Virus record (IMG/VR): IMGVR_UViG_3300030107_005590
Location: 3,313 to 23,370 of that record
Source: a virus
Direction: 5' to 3' (one strand)
DNA: 20,058 nucleotides
Shown here in pieces: positions 7,692-13,874 of the stretch (its first letter is position 1; the number at the start of each line of letters is the position of its first letter). Position numbers and translations under genes: made by a program. Below the pieces are notes generated by a model that did not search any database, was not told the DNA's origin, and saw nothing but the letters and a program-made list of their open reading frames with translations.

Positions 7692-8249
7692 TTATTGCTT
7701 GATGTTGACTTTATTAAGTCTGTAAACACCAAACAAGGTTTCATCAAAATCCACACCGTCTCTTGCCTTTGCATTGAGATACGATCTTAATGTACTATTA
7801 TGGATAGTTGATGTTTCATTCGGAATCAATCCCGAATCCTCTGCTAGTTGTTTGAATTTCGTGGCTACTTTGTCTTCGCCTTTTTTGAAATCCACACTTA
7901 CTAAGTTCTTAATGATATCGCCGTCTCCTTGCTCACGCACCCAGGCAAACGCTCTATCTTTATTCTCTTCTTTAATCGAGCAATACAATTGCTCTTTCGT
8001 TGTTACTTTAGATCCATCTGTTAATTTTATTTCAGATAAACCTTTTGATTGTAAGAGGTCCGTAATGCTATCAGCGAGTACCTGCTCCTCTTCCCTTAAT
8101 TTTTTTACCATTTCTTCTGTTGACGCAATCTTCTGTTGAACCAATTTGATTCTCTCCAGCTCATTACCTAATTGTCCTAGAGCCTCATCATCAATTGTGT
8201 TAAAAGATTTAGTAAATTCGTCTTCGAATACATTTAAAATATCATTCAT
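7692..8249 (-). CDS. First gene of replication operon: N-terminal coiled coil, unknown function
   Basis: 185 aa. Residues about 20-70 form a charged coiled coil (ELERIKLVQQKIASTEEMVK and following). A mixed domain comes next, beginning LSEIKLTDGSKVTTKEQLY and ending in a beta-like FGVYRLNKVNIKQ. The layout (helical N-terminus, compact C-terminal domain) resembles small phage proteins that sit beside SSB or recombination genes, such as Gam/host-nuclease inhibitor or Gp157-type proteins, but I cannot assign a family. GGAG lies 7 nt before the ATG at 8249. It is the promoter-proximal gene, 18 nt from the putative SSB gene, so it should be expressed early with the replication proteins. Confidence 0.7.
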   Translation of the reverse strand: MNDILNVFEDEFTKSFNTIDDEALGQLGNELERIKLVQQKIASTEEMVKKLREEEQVLADSITDLLQSKGLSEIKLTDGSKVTTKEQLYCSIKEENKDRAFAWVREQGDGDIIKNLVSVDFKKGEDKVATKFKQLAEDSGLIPNETSTIHNSTLRSYLNAKARDGVDFDETLFGVYRLNKVNIKQ

Positions 8250-8275
8250 ATCTATTCTCCCACATTATCTTTTAT

Positions 8276-8304
8276 TATTTACTTGCATTAAATCTTATAG
8301 TCAA
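8276..8304 (-). promoter_or_regulatory. Candidate promoter for the leftward replication operon
   Basis: On the minus strand TTGACT (8304-8299) is followed after 17 nt by TAAATA (8281-8276), or after 19 nt by AATAAT. The -35 is good and the -10 only fair. The same stretch holds an imperfect dyad, ACTTG (8281-8285) against CAAGT (8302-8306), with AT-rich flanks that also match. This may be an operator serving both this promoter and the rightward SNF2-like gene, whose own promoter is less clear (TTGCAT at 8283 with a weak -10). Confidence 0.4.
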
Positions 8305-8327
8305 GTAATAAAATAAATTAATTAATT

Positions 8328-9794
8328 ATGAGTGAATATATTTTTAAGACAAAGCCATATGAACATCAGTTCAAAGCCTTAAAAAAATCATGGAACAAAG
8401 AGTTTTATGGGCTTTTTATGGAGATGGGTACAGGTAAATCTAAAGTTTTAATAGATGAGATAGCCAGTCTTTATCTTCGTGGCAAGATTACGGCAGCTCT
8501 TATCATTGCACCCAAAGGTGTATATCGTAACTGGGAACGAGGAGAATTACCCACTCATATGCCGGATCAAGTGCCAACATTAGTGGCTGCATGGAAGGCT
8601 CCAAGTGAAATGTCTAAAAAAGATAAAGAGGATCTTAAAAATATTCTTATTCCTAATGGGAAACTAAGAATCTTATTAATGAATGTAGAGGCTTTTAGTT
8701 CTACTAAAGGAACTAAATATGCAGCACAGTTTCTACACAAAAGTAACACACTCATGGCTGTAGATGAAAGCACTACAATTAAAACACCAAGTGCTTCACG
8801 AACAAAAAATGTTTTACGGGTAGGTAAGTTAGCCAAGTATAGAAGGATCATGACAGGATCTCCTGTTACTAAGAATCCTCTCGATATTTTTTCGCAATTA
8901 GAATTTCTTAGTCCTACTATTTTAAGACAAAATTATTGGGCATTCCGTTCTAGGTATGCGATTATGCGCAACGTGAACTTTGGACCACGGTCCACGCAAC
9001 TAATTGTTGGATTTCAACGATTACCAGAACTTAATAGAATTGTAGAGCATCATTCTTACCGAGTACTGAAAGAAGATTGTTTAGATCTTCCGGATAAAGT
9101 TTATGAAAAAAGATTTGTTAGTCTTACTCCAGAACAAGTGAAAGCATATGAAGAGATGAGACGTTTTAATATGACGGAATTAGAAGGAGAAACCATGACA
9201 AGTTTATCAAGCCTCACGGCTCTGATTAGATTACATCAGATAAGTTGTGGTCATGTAACACTAGATAGTGGAGAAACAAAAGCCCTAAAAAGCAATAGGA
9301 TGAATGAACTTCTTAATGTTCTTGATGAAGTTGAGGGTAAAGTTATTATCTGGGCTAGTTATAGATTTGATTTAAAACACATAGAAGAAACTTTAAAAAA
9401 TAAATTTGGAGAAGAGAGTACGGCATCTTACTTTGGAGATACAAAAGATAAAGATCGTCAAGATATTGTTGAACGATTCCAGGATAAGAACTCTAAGTTG
9501 AAATACTTTGTTGGCAATCCATCGACTGGTGGGTATGGCCTAACATTAACAGCAGCTCATACCGTAATTTATTATTCAAATACCTATGACTTAGAAAAGC
9601 GAATGCAATCTGAGGATAGGGCACACAGAATTGGTCAGGTTAATAAGGTAACTTATATTGATTTGATTAGTGAGGGAACTATAGATGAAAAAATTGTCCA
9701 AAGCCTACGCAGTAAGATTGATATCGCAAGTGCTGTAATGGGTGAGGATGTTAAAGAATGGTTAATTGAACCAATTAAAAAAAGGAGAAAATGA
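8328..9794 (+). CDS. SNF2-like SF2 helicase/ATPase
   Basis: 488 aa. Superfamily 2 motifs: YEHQFKAL Q-motif-like start (11-18), Walker A MEMGTGKSK (31-39), Ia ALIIAPKGVYRNW (57-69), motif II VDES (145-148, DES instead of DEAH), motif III MTGSPV (175-180), motif V GGYGLTLTAA and motif VI QSEDRAHRIGQ (427-437). This is the compact phage form of the SNF2/RapA translocase family, which moves along double-stranded DNA. Its job in phages is thought to involve replication or recombination, but this is not settled. It starts a rightward operon divergent from the replication block. No clear Shine-Dalgarno precedes the ATG. Confidence 0.93.
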   Translation: MSEYIFKTKPYEHQFKALKKSWNKEFYGLFMEMGTGKSKVLIDEIASLYLRGKITAALIIAPKGVYRNWERGELPTHMPDQVPTLVAAWKAPSEMSKKDKEDLKNILIPNGKLRILLMNVEAFSSTKGTKYAAQFLHKSNTLMAVDESTTIKTPSASRTKNVLRVGKLAKYRRIMTGSPVTKNPLDIFSQLEFLSPTILRQNYWAFRSRYAIMRNVNFGPRSTQLIVGFQRLPELNRIVEHHSYRVLKEDCLDLPDKVYEKRFVSLTPEQVKAYEEMRRFNMTELEGETMTSLSSLTALIRLHQISCGHVTLDSGETKALKSNRMNELLNVLDEVEGKVIIWASYRFDLKHIEETLKNKFGEESTASYFGDTKDKDRQDIVERFQDKNSKLKYFVGNPSTGGYGLTLTAAHTVIYYSNTYDLEKRMQSEDRAHRIGQVNKVTYIDLISEGTIDEKIVQSLRSKIDIASAVMGEDVKEWLIEPIKKRRK

Positions 9795-9967
9795 TGGATA
9801 CATCAAAATATAAATCGGTAGCCACAAAAATGGATACCTATCACAAAGCCAAATTAATGGCTGAGAATACACATCGATCAATAGGATCGTACATTTCCAT
9901 GGTCATTGATGAGGCATGGAAGAAACAAAAACCTGCAGTTAAAGGTAAATTAAAGGAAGTGTCATGA
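9794..9967 (+). CDS. Ribbon-helix-helix (Arc/CopG-like) DNA-binding protein
   Basis: 57 aa, too short for most gene finders. The pattern SVATKMDTYHKAKLMAE, then RSIGSYISMVIDEAWKK, fits the RHH fold: a short beta strand (residues about 7-13), helix A, a Gly-containing turn and helix B. Such dimeric proteins bind operators through the paired beta strands and usually act as repressors or antitoxins. The ATG at 9794 overlaps the SNF2-like gene stop and has AGGAG 6 nt upstream; ATG at 9791 is the alternative. No toxin gene is adjacent. It is the clearest transcription-factor candidate in the window and might bind the shared operators at 13.5-19.1 kb. That link is speculative. Confidence 0.6.
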   Translation: MDTSKYKSVATKMDTYHKAKLMAENTHRSIGSYISMVIDEAWKKQKPAVKGKLKEVS

Positions 9968-10095
9968 ACTTTTTTATTTGGCATACATTAATAATTTTAT
10001 TTGTTTTCTTTTGGGGAGCCTGTTTAGGATTTATTTTTAGAGGAAACTATGAAACTAGAAAAAAGACTACGAAAAGAAAAGAAGCGATTAGATAG
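9964..10095 (+). CDS. Single-pass membrane peptide, 43 aa
   Basis: 43 aa. The N-terminal half is a very hydrophobic aromatic membrane segment (FFIWHTLIILFVFFWGACLG, residues 3-22), followed by a strongly basic tail (RKKTTKRKEAIR) that should stay in the cytoplasm. It starts in an ATGA overlap with the RHH gene, with AAGGA 6 nt upstream, and its 3' end overlaps the next gene by 47 nt in another frame. Function unknown. The topology is that of many phage membrane micropeptides. Confidence 0.5.
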   Translation: MNFFIWHTLIILFVFFWGACLGFIFRGNYETRKKTTKRKEAIR

Positions 10096-10210
10096 GATAG
10101 CGCTTCGAGACCCACGGACCAAGGAACAAATGATTGCACGAATGCGATGGGAAAGATTATATTCTATTATCAGAAGGAGGTACGATGACAAGAATATGCC
10201 ACAATTGTAA
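10049..10210 (+). CDS. Small highly basic protein, 53 aa
   Basis: 53 aa with about one third Arg/Lys (MKLEKRLRKEKKRLDRIALR...), predicted helical, likely to bind nucleic acid or acidic partners by charge. AGGA lies 5 nt before the ATG. The gene overlaps the membrane peptide (47 nt) and the zinc-finger gene (26 nt), each in a different frame. Both overlaps are long for real genes, but the good RBS and the chain-like layout support it. Unrecognised family. Confidence 0.45.
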   Translation: MKLEKRLRKEKKRLDRIALRDPRTKEQMIARMRWERLYSIIRRRYDDKNMPQL

Positions 10211-10421
10211 AGGTAATGGATACTTACGATTATCTTTTGAAGCAGAAGAAACAGTGGAACAGTGTAAAGTGTGTCATTCTCAAGGAGAATTAGATGAAGA
10301 TAAACATTATCATCAGAGCTGGGATGACACAGATCACTTAGGAAATATCAATAGAACATTATACTTTGGACCACCTTTAGACCCTGAAAGTTTTCCCGGA
10401 TATAGGATAGAATCTGACTAA
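10185..10421 (+). CDS. DnaJ-type zinc-finger protein
   Basis: 78 aa. CHNCKGNGY (Cys5, Cys8) and CKVCHSQGE (Cys27, Cys30) are CxxCxGxG-like repeats of the DnaJ central zinc finger. Here they occur as one pair rather than the usual four, so the protein binds one zinc. The rest is acidic and polar, with no J domain. I start it at ATG 10185 because AAGGAGG lies 4 nt upstream; a longer reading from TTG at 10134 has no RBS. Such mini zinc fingers are common in phages and probably mediate protein or nucleic-acid contacts. It is the last gene of the operon starting with the SNF2-like helicase. No obvious terminator follows. Confidence 0.7.
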   Translation: MTRICHNCKGNGYLRLSFEAEETVEQCKVCHSQGELDEDKHYHQSWDDTDHLGNINRTLYFGPPLDPESFPGYRIESD

Positions 10422-10424
10422 GTA

Positions 10425-10452
10425 TTGAATTTTTTATAAAATATCTTATAAT
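10425..10452 (+). promoter_or_regulatory. Sigma70-like promoter
   Basis: TTGAAT (10425-10430), a 16-nt spacer and a perfect TATAAT (10447-10452), placed 24 nt before the ATG at 10477. It gives the small gene 10477-10680 its own transcript, separate from the operon ending at 10421. Confidence 0.6.
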
Positions 10453-10476
10453 GCGCCTTTTAAACTAAGGCTACTT

Positions 10477-10680
10477 ATGAGTATTCGATTGCCTGATAGT
10501 CCGATAAGAAAAATTTATCGGTGTAATAAATGTAATAATCTTTCTGTTAATTTCTGGAATCCTAAGTATGACAGAACATATACCACAGAAGAGTGGATTA
10601 GTGTTTGTGAAGAGGGGAAAGATATTTTACGTAAGATTCTTGCGCCTATTATGGAAGATCCTAAATTTTTTTTAGATTAA
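10477..10680 (+). CDS. Small hypothetical protein with one CxxC knuckle
   Basis: 67 aa. It contains CNKC (Cys16/Cys19) followed by an acidic, aromatic stretch with a third Cys (Cys44) and a hydrophobic C-terminal helix (ILRKILAPIM). One CxxC is not enough for a complete zinc ribbon on its own, but pairing in a dimer is possible. AAGG lies 6 nt before the ATG, and a good promoter lies upstream. It is convergent with the next gene, 33 nt away, with no clear terminator between. Family not recognised. Confidence 0.6.
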   Translation: MSIRLPDSPIRKIYRCNKCNNLSVNFWNPKYDRTYTTEEWISVCEEGKDILRKILAPIMEDPKFFLD

Positions 10681-10713
10681 AAAGTTGAATATGACTCTAG
10701 GTTAATTAATCAG

Positions 10714-11100
10714 CTAATCTGATTTAAAATTTCTTTTTAAAATTTCACAAGTGTGAAATTCTACCATATGTCTCATGTGTCTATACACACAAAACTCCAT
10801 CAATTCTTTTTCTTTTCTAAAAGAAAGTTCTCTGCCATAATTTAATGTGGCAATTTTATTCATTTCTTCAGAAGATAAAAAGATATGATTATTTGAATTT
10901 AAAACATCATAAGAATAACCATTATTATCTGGTAATTGTTTTGGAATTGTTTTTACAACTTGATAAAAATGATTCTCTCGGTTTTTTATAAAAGTAAAAC
11001 CAAGATGTAAAAATTTATACAAATCATTAAAACTAAAGTTTTCAATATTGTGTTCACTACCACTATCGGTATGATAATATTTTAAATGATATTCTATCAT
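10714..11100 (-). CDS. Hypothetical protein, 128 aa
   Basis: 128 aa, rich in His, Tyr, Asn and Phe, with no recognisable domain. The N-terminal half may be beta/alpha (YHLKYYHTDS..., FSFNDLYKFLHLGFTF) and the C-terminal part is a charged helix (RKEKELMEFCVYRHMRHM). GGAG of the common GGAGTGA box lies 7 nt before the ATG. An extended -10 promoter is about 90 nt upstream. Near the 3' end, the codons at 10741-10760 form a perfect 9-bp dyad (AATTTCACA / TGTGAAATT, 2-nt centre). Function unknown. Confidence 0.6.
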   Translation of the reverse strand: MIEYHLKYYHTDSGSEHNIENFSFNDLYKFLHLGFTFIKNRENHFYQVVKTIPKQLPDNNGYSYDVLNSNNHIFLSSEEMNKIATLNYGRELSFRKEKELMEFCVYRHMRHMVEFHTCEILKRNFKSD

Positions 11101-11400
11101 AATTCACTCCGTCGTTTGATAAGAGTCATATTCACTTTTTAAAGAACAGTATCTACTCATAACTTATGAAGTTATTTTTAATACAAAACCATTATAACAT
11201 TTTTTTAAAAAAATTTCTTACGACTAAAAATTTTGGGAATCAAAATCTGCGAAATATTTTTTTTAATCGCAAAAAATCATGCGACAATATTTCCATAATA
11301 GATGAAATTAGTTTTTTTTAAGGTTAAATTTTTTCTTCGCAACAGCGCAGTTTACTTGGGGTGATTTTTTTTATCCACAAGATTTTCTGCCAAATTTTTT
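11101..11400 (+). other. AT-rich gene-free region with DnaA-box match; possible origin
   Basis: About 300 bases without a convincing gene, dominated by A- and T-tracts. It contains an exact DnaA-box consensus TTATCCACA at 11371-11379 next to T8 and T6 tracts, a 7-bp dyad at 11159-11175, and the extended -10 promoter at 11191-11199. An AT-rich, bendable stretch beside a consensus DnaA box is the look of a replication origin, but only one perfect box is visible. The 18-codon frame at 11104-11160 has no RBS and is not called. Confidence 0.35.
11191..11199 (-). promoter_or_regulatory. Extended -10 promoter for the 10714-11100 gene
   Basis: On the minus strand TGTTATAAT (11199-11191) matches the extended -10 consensus TGnTATAAT exactly. 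No -35 is recognisable at 16-18 nt, which extended -10 promoters do not need. The predicted transcript would start near 11184 and carry a leader of about 85 nt. That leader contains the palindrome ATAACTT-ATG-AAGTTAT (11159-11175). Confidence 0.5.
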
Positions 11401-11934
11401 TTAGATTAAAACTGGTTCAAACCATATAATTATTGAGAATCTAGGTAAATTACCTTCAGCCGTGTATAATAAAGGTGAATGAAGACACCCATCAGCATTA
11501 AAAATAACAGCACGATTAGGAAAAAAACCAACAGCCGTGTTAAGATCAAAAGTATTTCCGTCTATAAAATTATAAAATCCAGTCCCAGCATTAAGTTTTG
11601 GATCACCATTTAAATAAATTATAAGATGTTTTTCATTGGGAAAAACTAATTTGTCAGTATGTGGAGTTGCTTTTTTAGTATTAACACAAGTAAAAGCTGC
11701 AAGGTTAAGATTTTTTATTTTTATACCGAAATGTTTTTTTATAGATTTTTCTATATCTTTAATTAAATCATCATTTTCTTTTATGGGGTTTGATAAGAAA
11801 ACATGTTCTTTGTTTTCATCAGGTCCTCTTACAATATTTTTACTACTATAATCTAAAGTAAGGCTATAAGCTGCAAGTTTTTCAAAAAATTGTTTAGGCA
11901 AAAAATTATCTTTTACTTCTAATTCTAAATTCAT
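11401..11934 (-). CDS. 2OG-Fe(II) oxygenase family protein
   Basis: 177 aa. The double-stranded beta-helix iron site is visible: TPHTDK gives His92-x-Asp94, LHSP gives the distal His152, and NLPRFSIIIWF gives Arg165, the usual 2-oxoglutarate anchor. Length and layout match the small prolyl-hydroxylase-like/DUF6445-type proteins common in marine phages. These are expected to hydroxylate or demethylate a protein or nucleic-acid substrate using O2 and 2-oxoglutarate. The substrate cannot be read from the sequence. It starts 3 nt after the stop of the PP-loop gene, so the two are almost certainly co-expressed and may act in one pathway. Confidence 0.82.
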   Translation of the reverse strand: MNLELEVKDNFLPKQFFEKLAAYSLTLDYSSKNIVRGPDENKEHVFLSNPIKENDDLIKDIEKSIKKHFGIKIKNLNLAAFTCVNTKKATPHTDKLVFPNEKHLIIYLNGDPKLNAGTGFYNFIDGNTFDLNTAVGFFPNRAVIFNADGCLHSPLLYTAEGNLPRFSIIIWFEPVLI

Positions 11935-11937
11935 TTA

Positions 11938-12798
11938 TCAAACACCACACATACCTTCGCATACATTATCAAACATATTGTATTGTTCTTTTTTTGGTTT
12001 GAACTTTACCTGGTCGAGTGGTTGTGCTGACCTATGTAAAAATAATTTATCTTTTACATTTCGTGATCCATGTCTAATCTTTTTATCAAAGTCCACAGCG
12101 TCCGCAAATTCTTCCGGGCGATTGTCTTTCATGTCTTGCCAATGCGCATCATCGTGAAATGGACAACAGATACACGCTGACTTCGTGGGTTTTTTATGTC
12201 CACGTTTCTCAAACCAATCTTGGCATTGTCTCCGGTTAATGTTTAATTCAAGTAAGGGCCAACGATTAATAATGTATTTATCTCTCGCTGGTTTCATTCT
12301 TGCTATCTCATCTGTTGAGATTCCTATCCATTGTTCTACCCATACATTTTTTTTAACGTGTTTGTAGTATCCTACACCTAATAACTCACGAATTTTTTTT
12401 CTAATTGGTTGGATCTTATAATCATTTGTACATTGACGCATAAGCATTCCTTTTTTCCCTGTCTCTGCATTGACTGTAAAGAACGGAGCTGTCGGGAATC
12501 TTGTCCCATGGTCCACGGAACTGACCATATCATCTCGGATGTTTCCTTTCATTACTCGGTATACCGGAAATGGTAATTGCTTCTCTAACCAATTTAAATA
12601 TTCATATACATCAGGTGGTTCGTATCCTGTGTCGGCAAAAATTGCACAATCTGGCATAGGTCGTATGTGTCCCTCTGCCGCCATCATTGCCATGGTTGAT
12701 GATTGAACCCCAGCTCCAAGTGATAAGACTATAAGTTTAGGTGTCTTGTCGTGTTGTGGTAGTAATGTACCGAAGTATTTATCTTTAGTAAGATCCAT
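11938..12798 (-). CDS. PP-loop ATPase, PAPS-reductase-like
   Basis: 286 aa. The N-terminal nucleotide-binding PP-loop reads LSLGAGVQSST (25-35), a Gly-Ala variant of SGGxDS, followed by FADTGYEP (54-61). This places it in the adenine-nucleotide alpha-hydrolase superfamily (PAPS reductase, DndC, TtcA, QueC relatives). The Cys residues RQC (123) and ACICCPFH (209, 211, 212) could hold an Fe-S cluster or act as sulfur carriers. A classical PAPS reductase has a C-terminal ECG motif, which is missing, so assimilatory sulfate reduction is unlikely. Thiolation or another modification of DNA, RNA or a small molecule fits better. It overlaps the upstream gene by 14 nt and is followed by the oxygenase. 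Confidence 0.8.
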   Translation of the reverse strand: MDLTKDKYFGTLLPQHDKTPKLIVLSLGAGVQSSTMAMMAAEGHIRPMPDCAIFADTGYEPPDVYEYLNWLEKQLPFPVYRVMKGNIRDDMVSSVDHGTRFPTAPFFTVNAETGKKGMLMRQCTNDYKIQPIRKKIRELLGVGYYKHVKKNVWVEQWIGISTDEIARMKPARDKYIINRWPLLELNINRRQCQDWFEKRGHKKPTKSACICCPFHDDAHWQDMKDNRPEEFADAVDFDKKIRHGSRNVKDKLFLHRSAQPLDQVKFKPKKEQYNMFDNVCEGMCGV

Positions 12799-13024
12799 CG
12801 TCTTTTCTTAATTTAAATTTAAGATAAGTTCTAAACTTATTTACTCGGTTGTAAGGAAATGTAATTCCTCCATCATAGTCCACACATTTAGCCATAAAGC
12901 GATACCAATCATGGCCCTTGCCTCTATAATCTTGAATCCAGGATCTCGCTTTGTCCGTTTTGGGAATAAAACTTACCCATAAGTCATCGTAATGAATTGT
13001 ATATTTATTTTCTATTAGTTCCAA
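12785..13024 (-). CDS. Hypothetical protein, 79 aa, TTG start
   Basis: 79 aa, rich in Tyr, Trp, Asp and Lys (SWIQDYRGKGHDWYRFMAKC), with a basic C-terminus. The start is TTG at 13024: GGGGAG lies about 7 nt upstream, which is the best RBS in the area, and no ATG occurs before residue 44. It overlaps the PP-loop gene by 14 nt and the tiny membrane ORF by 20 nt. It could be an accessory subunit of the PP-loop protein, by context only. Family not recognised. Confidence 0.55.
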   Translation of the reverse strand: MELIENKYTIHYDDLWVSFIPKTDKARSWIQDYRGKGHDWYRFMAKCVDYDGGITFPYNRVNKFRTYLKFKLRKDDGSY

Positions 13025-13109
13025 AATATCTCTCCCCTGCTACAAATATCATAAAGGCGATACAAATCAAAACAATAAGTATCGCCCCTAGTAAAATATT
13101 AGTTATCAC
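13005..13109 (-). CDS. Tiny membrane peptide with GTG start, 34 aa
   Basis: 34 codons from GTG at 13109 to TAA at 13005. Almost the whole N-terminal two thirds is one hydrophobic segment (ILLGAILIVLICIAFMIFV), followed by a short basic tail (AGERYFGTNRK). GGAG lies about 5 nt before the GTG. It overlaps both neighbours (11 and 20 nt), filling what would otherwise be the only gap in the operon. Real but small membrane peptides of this type are common in phages. Function unknown. Confidence 0.45.
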   Translation of the reverse strand: MITNILLGAILIVLICIAFMIFVAGERYFGTNRK

Positions 13110-13326
13110 ACTGTCTCCATTTTTCACCACTCCACTCATTCATATGAGTAAAGCCGTAAAAATCTTGAAAATCTTTTAAGCTCCAAGATTTCATTTGTTT
13201 TTTATAATTATCATCAGATAAAATGCTACCATTTTTATCTTTTATTTGATTGCACTCTAAATCAAATGTGTAATCAAATCCTTGAGCATATTCTAAAAAA
13301 TCTTTTTTGGTATATTGTTTCTTCAT
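13099..13326 (-). CDS. Hypothetical protein, 75 aa
   Basis: 75 aa, Lys/Asp/Phe-rich, probably helical at the N-terminus (KKDFLEYAQGFDYTFDLE). It has two Cys and the aromatic patch FQDFYGFTHMNEW. AGGAGG lies 5 nt before the ATG, and the ATG overlaps the stop of the upstream gene as ATGA. No family recognised. It is the second gene of the operon driven from the operator-containing promoter at 13532-13564. Confidence 0.6.
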   Translation of the reverse strand: MKKQYTKKDFLEYAQGFDYTFDLECNQIKDKNGSILSDDNYKKQMKSWSLKDFQDFYGFTHMNEWSGEKWRQCDN

Positions 13327-13502
13327 TCTTCCTCCTTTAAGTCAGCTAAATCTTGATATACTATTTCAATTCCTCTAACTCTGTCAAACATGACTTTTGC
13401 CCAGACATCTTCTTGACCAGGATATTTTTTTAAAAATTCTTCTTTGGTTACATCCACAGCATATTCTTCCATTTCCATTAACCATTGCTTTACTTTACCC
13501 AT
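13323..13502 (-). CDS. Small acidic protein, 59 aa, first gene of operon
   Basis: 59 aa from ATG at 13502, with GGAGG 5-6 nt upstream. It is acidic and helical (MGKVKQWLMEMEEYAVDVTK, then EEFLKKYPGQEDVWAKVMFD), ending LADLKEEE. It ends in an ATGA overlap with the next gene. No family recognised. As the first gene after a promoter with the shared operator, it marks the start of the operon that ends with the PP-loop protein and the oxygenase. Confidence 0.6.
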   Translation of the reverse strand: MGKVKQWLMEMEEYAVDVTKEEFLKKYPGQEDVWAKVMFDRVRGIEIVYQDLADLKEEE

Positions 13503-13531
13503 ATTCGCCTCCGTTTTTAAGGGTTATTTAT

Positions 13532-13564
13532 ATACTAAATATCCCATGTAATATAAGATGTCAA
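13532..13564 (-). promoter_or_regulatory. Promoter with shared operator (copy 1)
   Basis: On the minus strand TTGACA (13564-13559) precedes an operator match at 13547-13532, ATGGGATATTTAGTAT (12 of 16 to the consensus ATGGGATATATCCCAT). The -10 is weak (TATTTA after 17 nt). It would drive the operon 13502 to 11401. Confidence 0.55.
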
Positions 13565-13574
13565 TAAAAAATGT

Positions 13575-13828
13575 CCCTCACACAGAAGAATGAAAACTAT
13601 GTGAGGGAAGGGAGTGAATAGCCTCTTTTAGATGAGGCAAAACCATCTATACACATAATACATACTGTGTATAGTGTTTTTTACTCCAATTCTTTTTAAC
13701 AAAACTCAAATACCTATCCATAGCGCCATAGCGCCATAGCAGTAAAAAAAATACTATACATTACAATGACTTAAAGGTCATTTTAGTGCTACGGCTGTGC
13801 TACGGCTGTTGATACTGCCATAGCAGTA
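13575..13828 (+). repeat. Hairpin- and repeat-rich gene-free region upstream of small terminase
   Basis: In the 372-base gap 13503-13874 I see a series of hairpins: CCCTCACA/TGTGAGGG (13575-13582, 13600-13607), GCCTC/GAGGC (13621-13638), CTATACACA/TGTGTATAG followed by TGTTTTTT (13647-13674), AATGAC/GTCATT (13765-13782) and TACTGC/GCAGTA (13813-13828). Between them are direct repeats: CCATAGCG twice then CCATAGCA (13718-13741), TGCTACGGCTG twice in tandem (13787-13808), and CCATAGCAGTA at 13734 and 13818. CCATAGC and GCTACGG are near-complements, so larger cruciforms are possible. It may be an iteron-type origin, a terminase recognition site or an operator cluster. Confidence 0.6.
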
Positions 13829-13840
13829 GAAATAAAAATC

Positions 13841-13868
13841 TTTATTTTCCGCCACTTTAAATTATAAG
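13841..13868 (+). promoter_or_regulatory. Candidate leaderless promoter for small terminase
   Basis: TTTATT (13841-13846), a 16-nt spacer and TATAAG (13863-13868), with the ATG 6 nt after the -10. Transcription would begin at or next to the ATG at 13875, giving a leaderless mRNA. This fits the lack of any Shine-Dalgarno. The large terminase promoter has the same geometry. Confidence 0.45.
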
Positions 13869-13874
13869 ATAAGT

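Noticed and set aside
8567-8851. Minus-strand ORFs inside the SNF2-like gene and inside 16537-17106
   Set aside because: Shadows of well-supported genes on the other strand, without RBS or motif.
11104-11160. 18-codon leader ORF before the 10714-11100 gene
   Set aside because: No RBS, start codon inside a palindrome and a composition no different from the surrounding non-coding DNA. It could not be told from chance.
11938-12798. Sulfate-assimilation PAPS reductase (cysH) as an auxiliary metabolic gene
   Set aside because: The C-terminal ECG catalytic motif is absent and the PP-loop is variant, so only a superfamily-level call is justified.
13560-13850. CRISPR array
   Set aside because: The repeats are 8-11 bp, unequal in spacing and without uniform spacers, and no cas genes are near.
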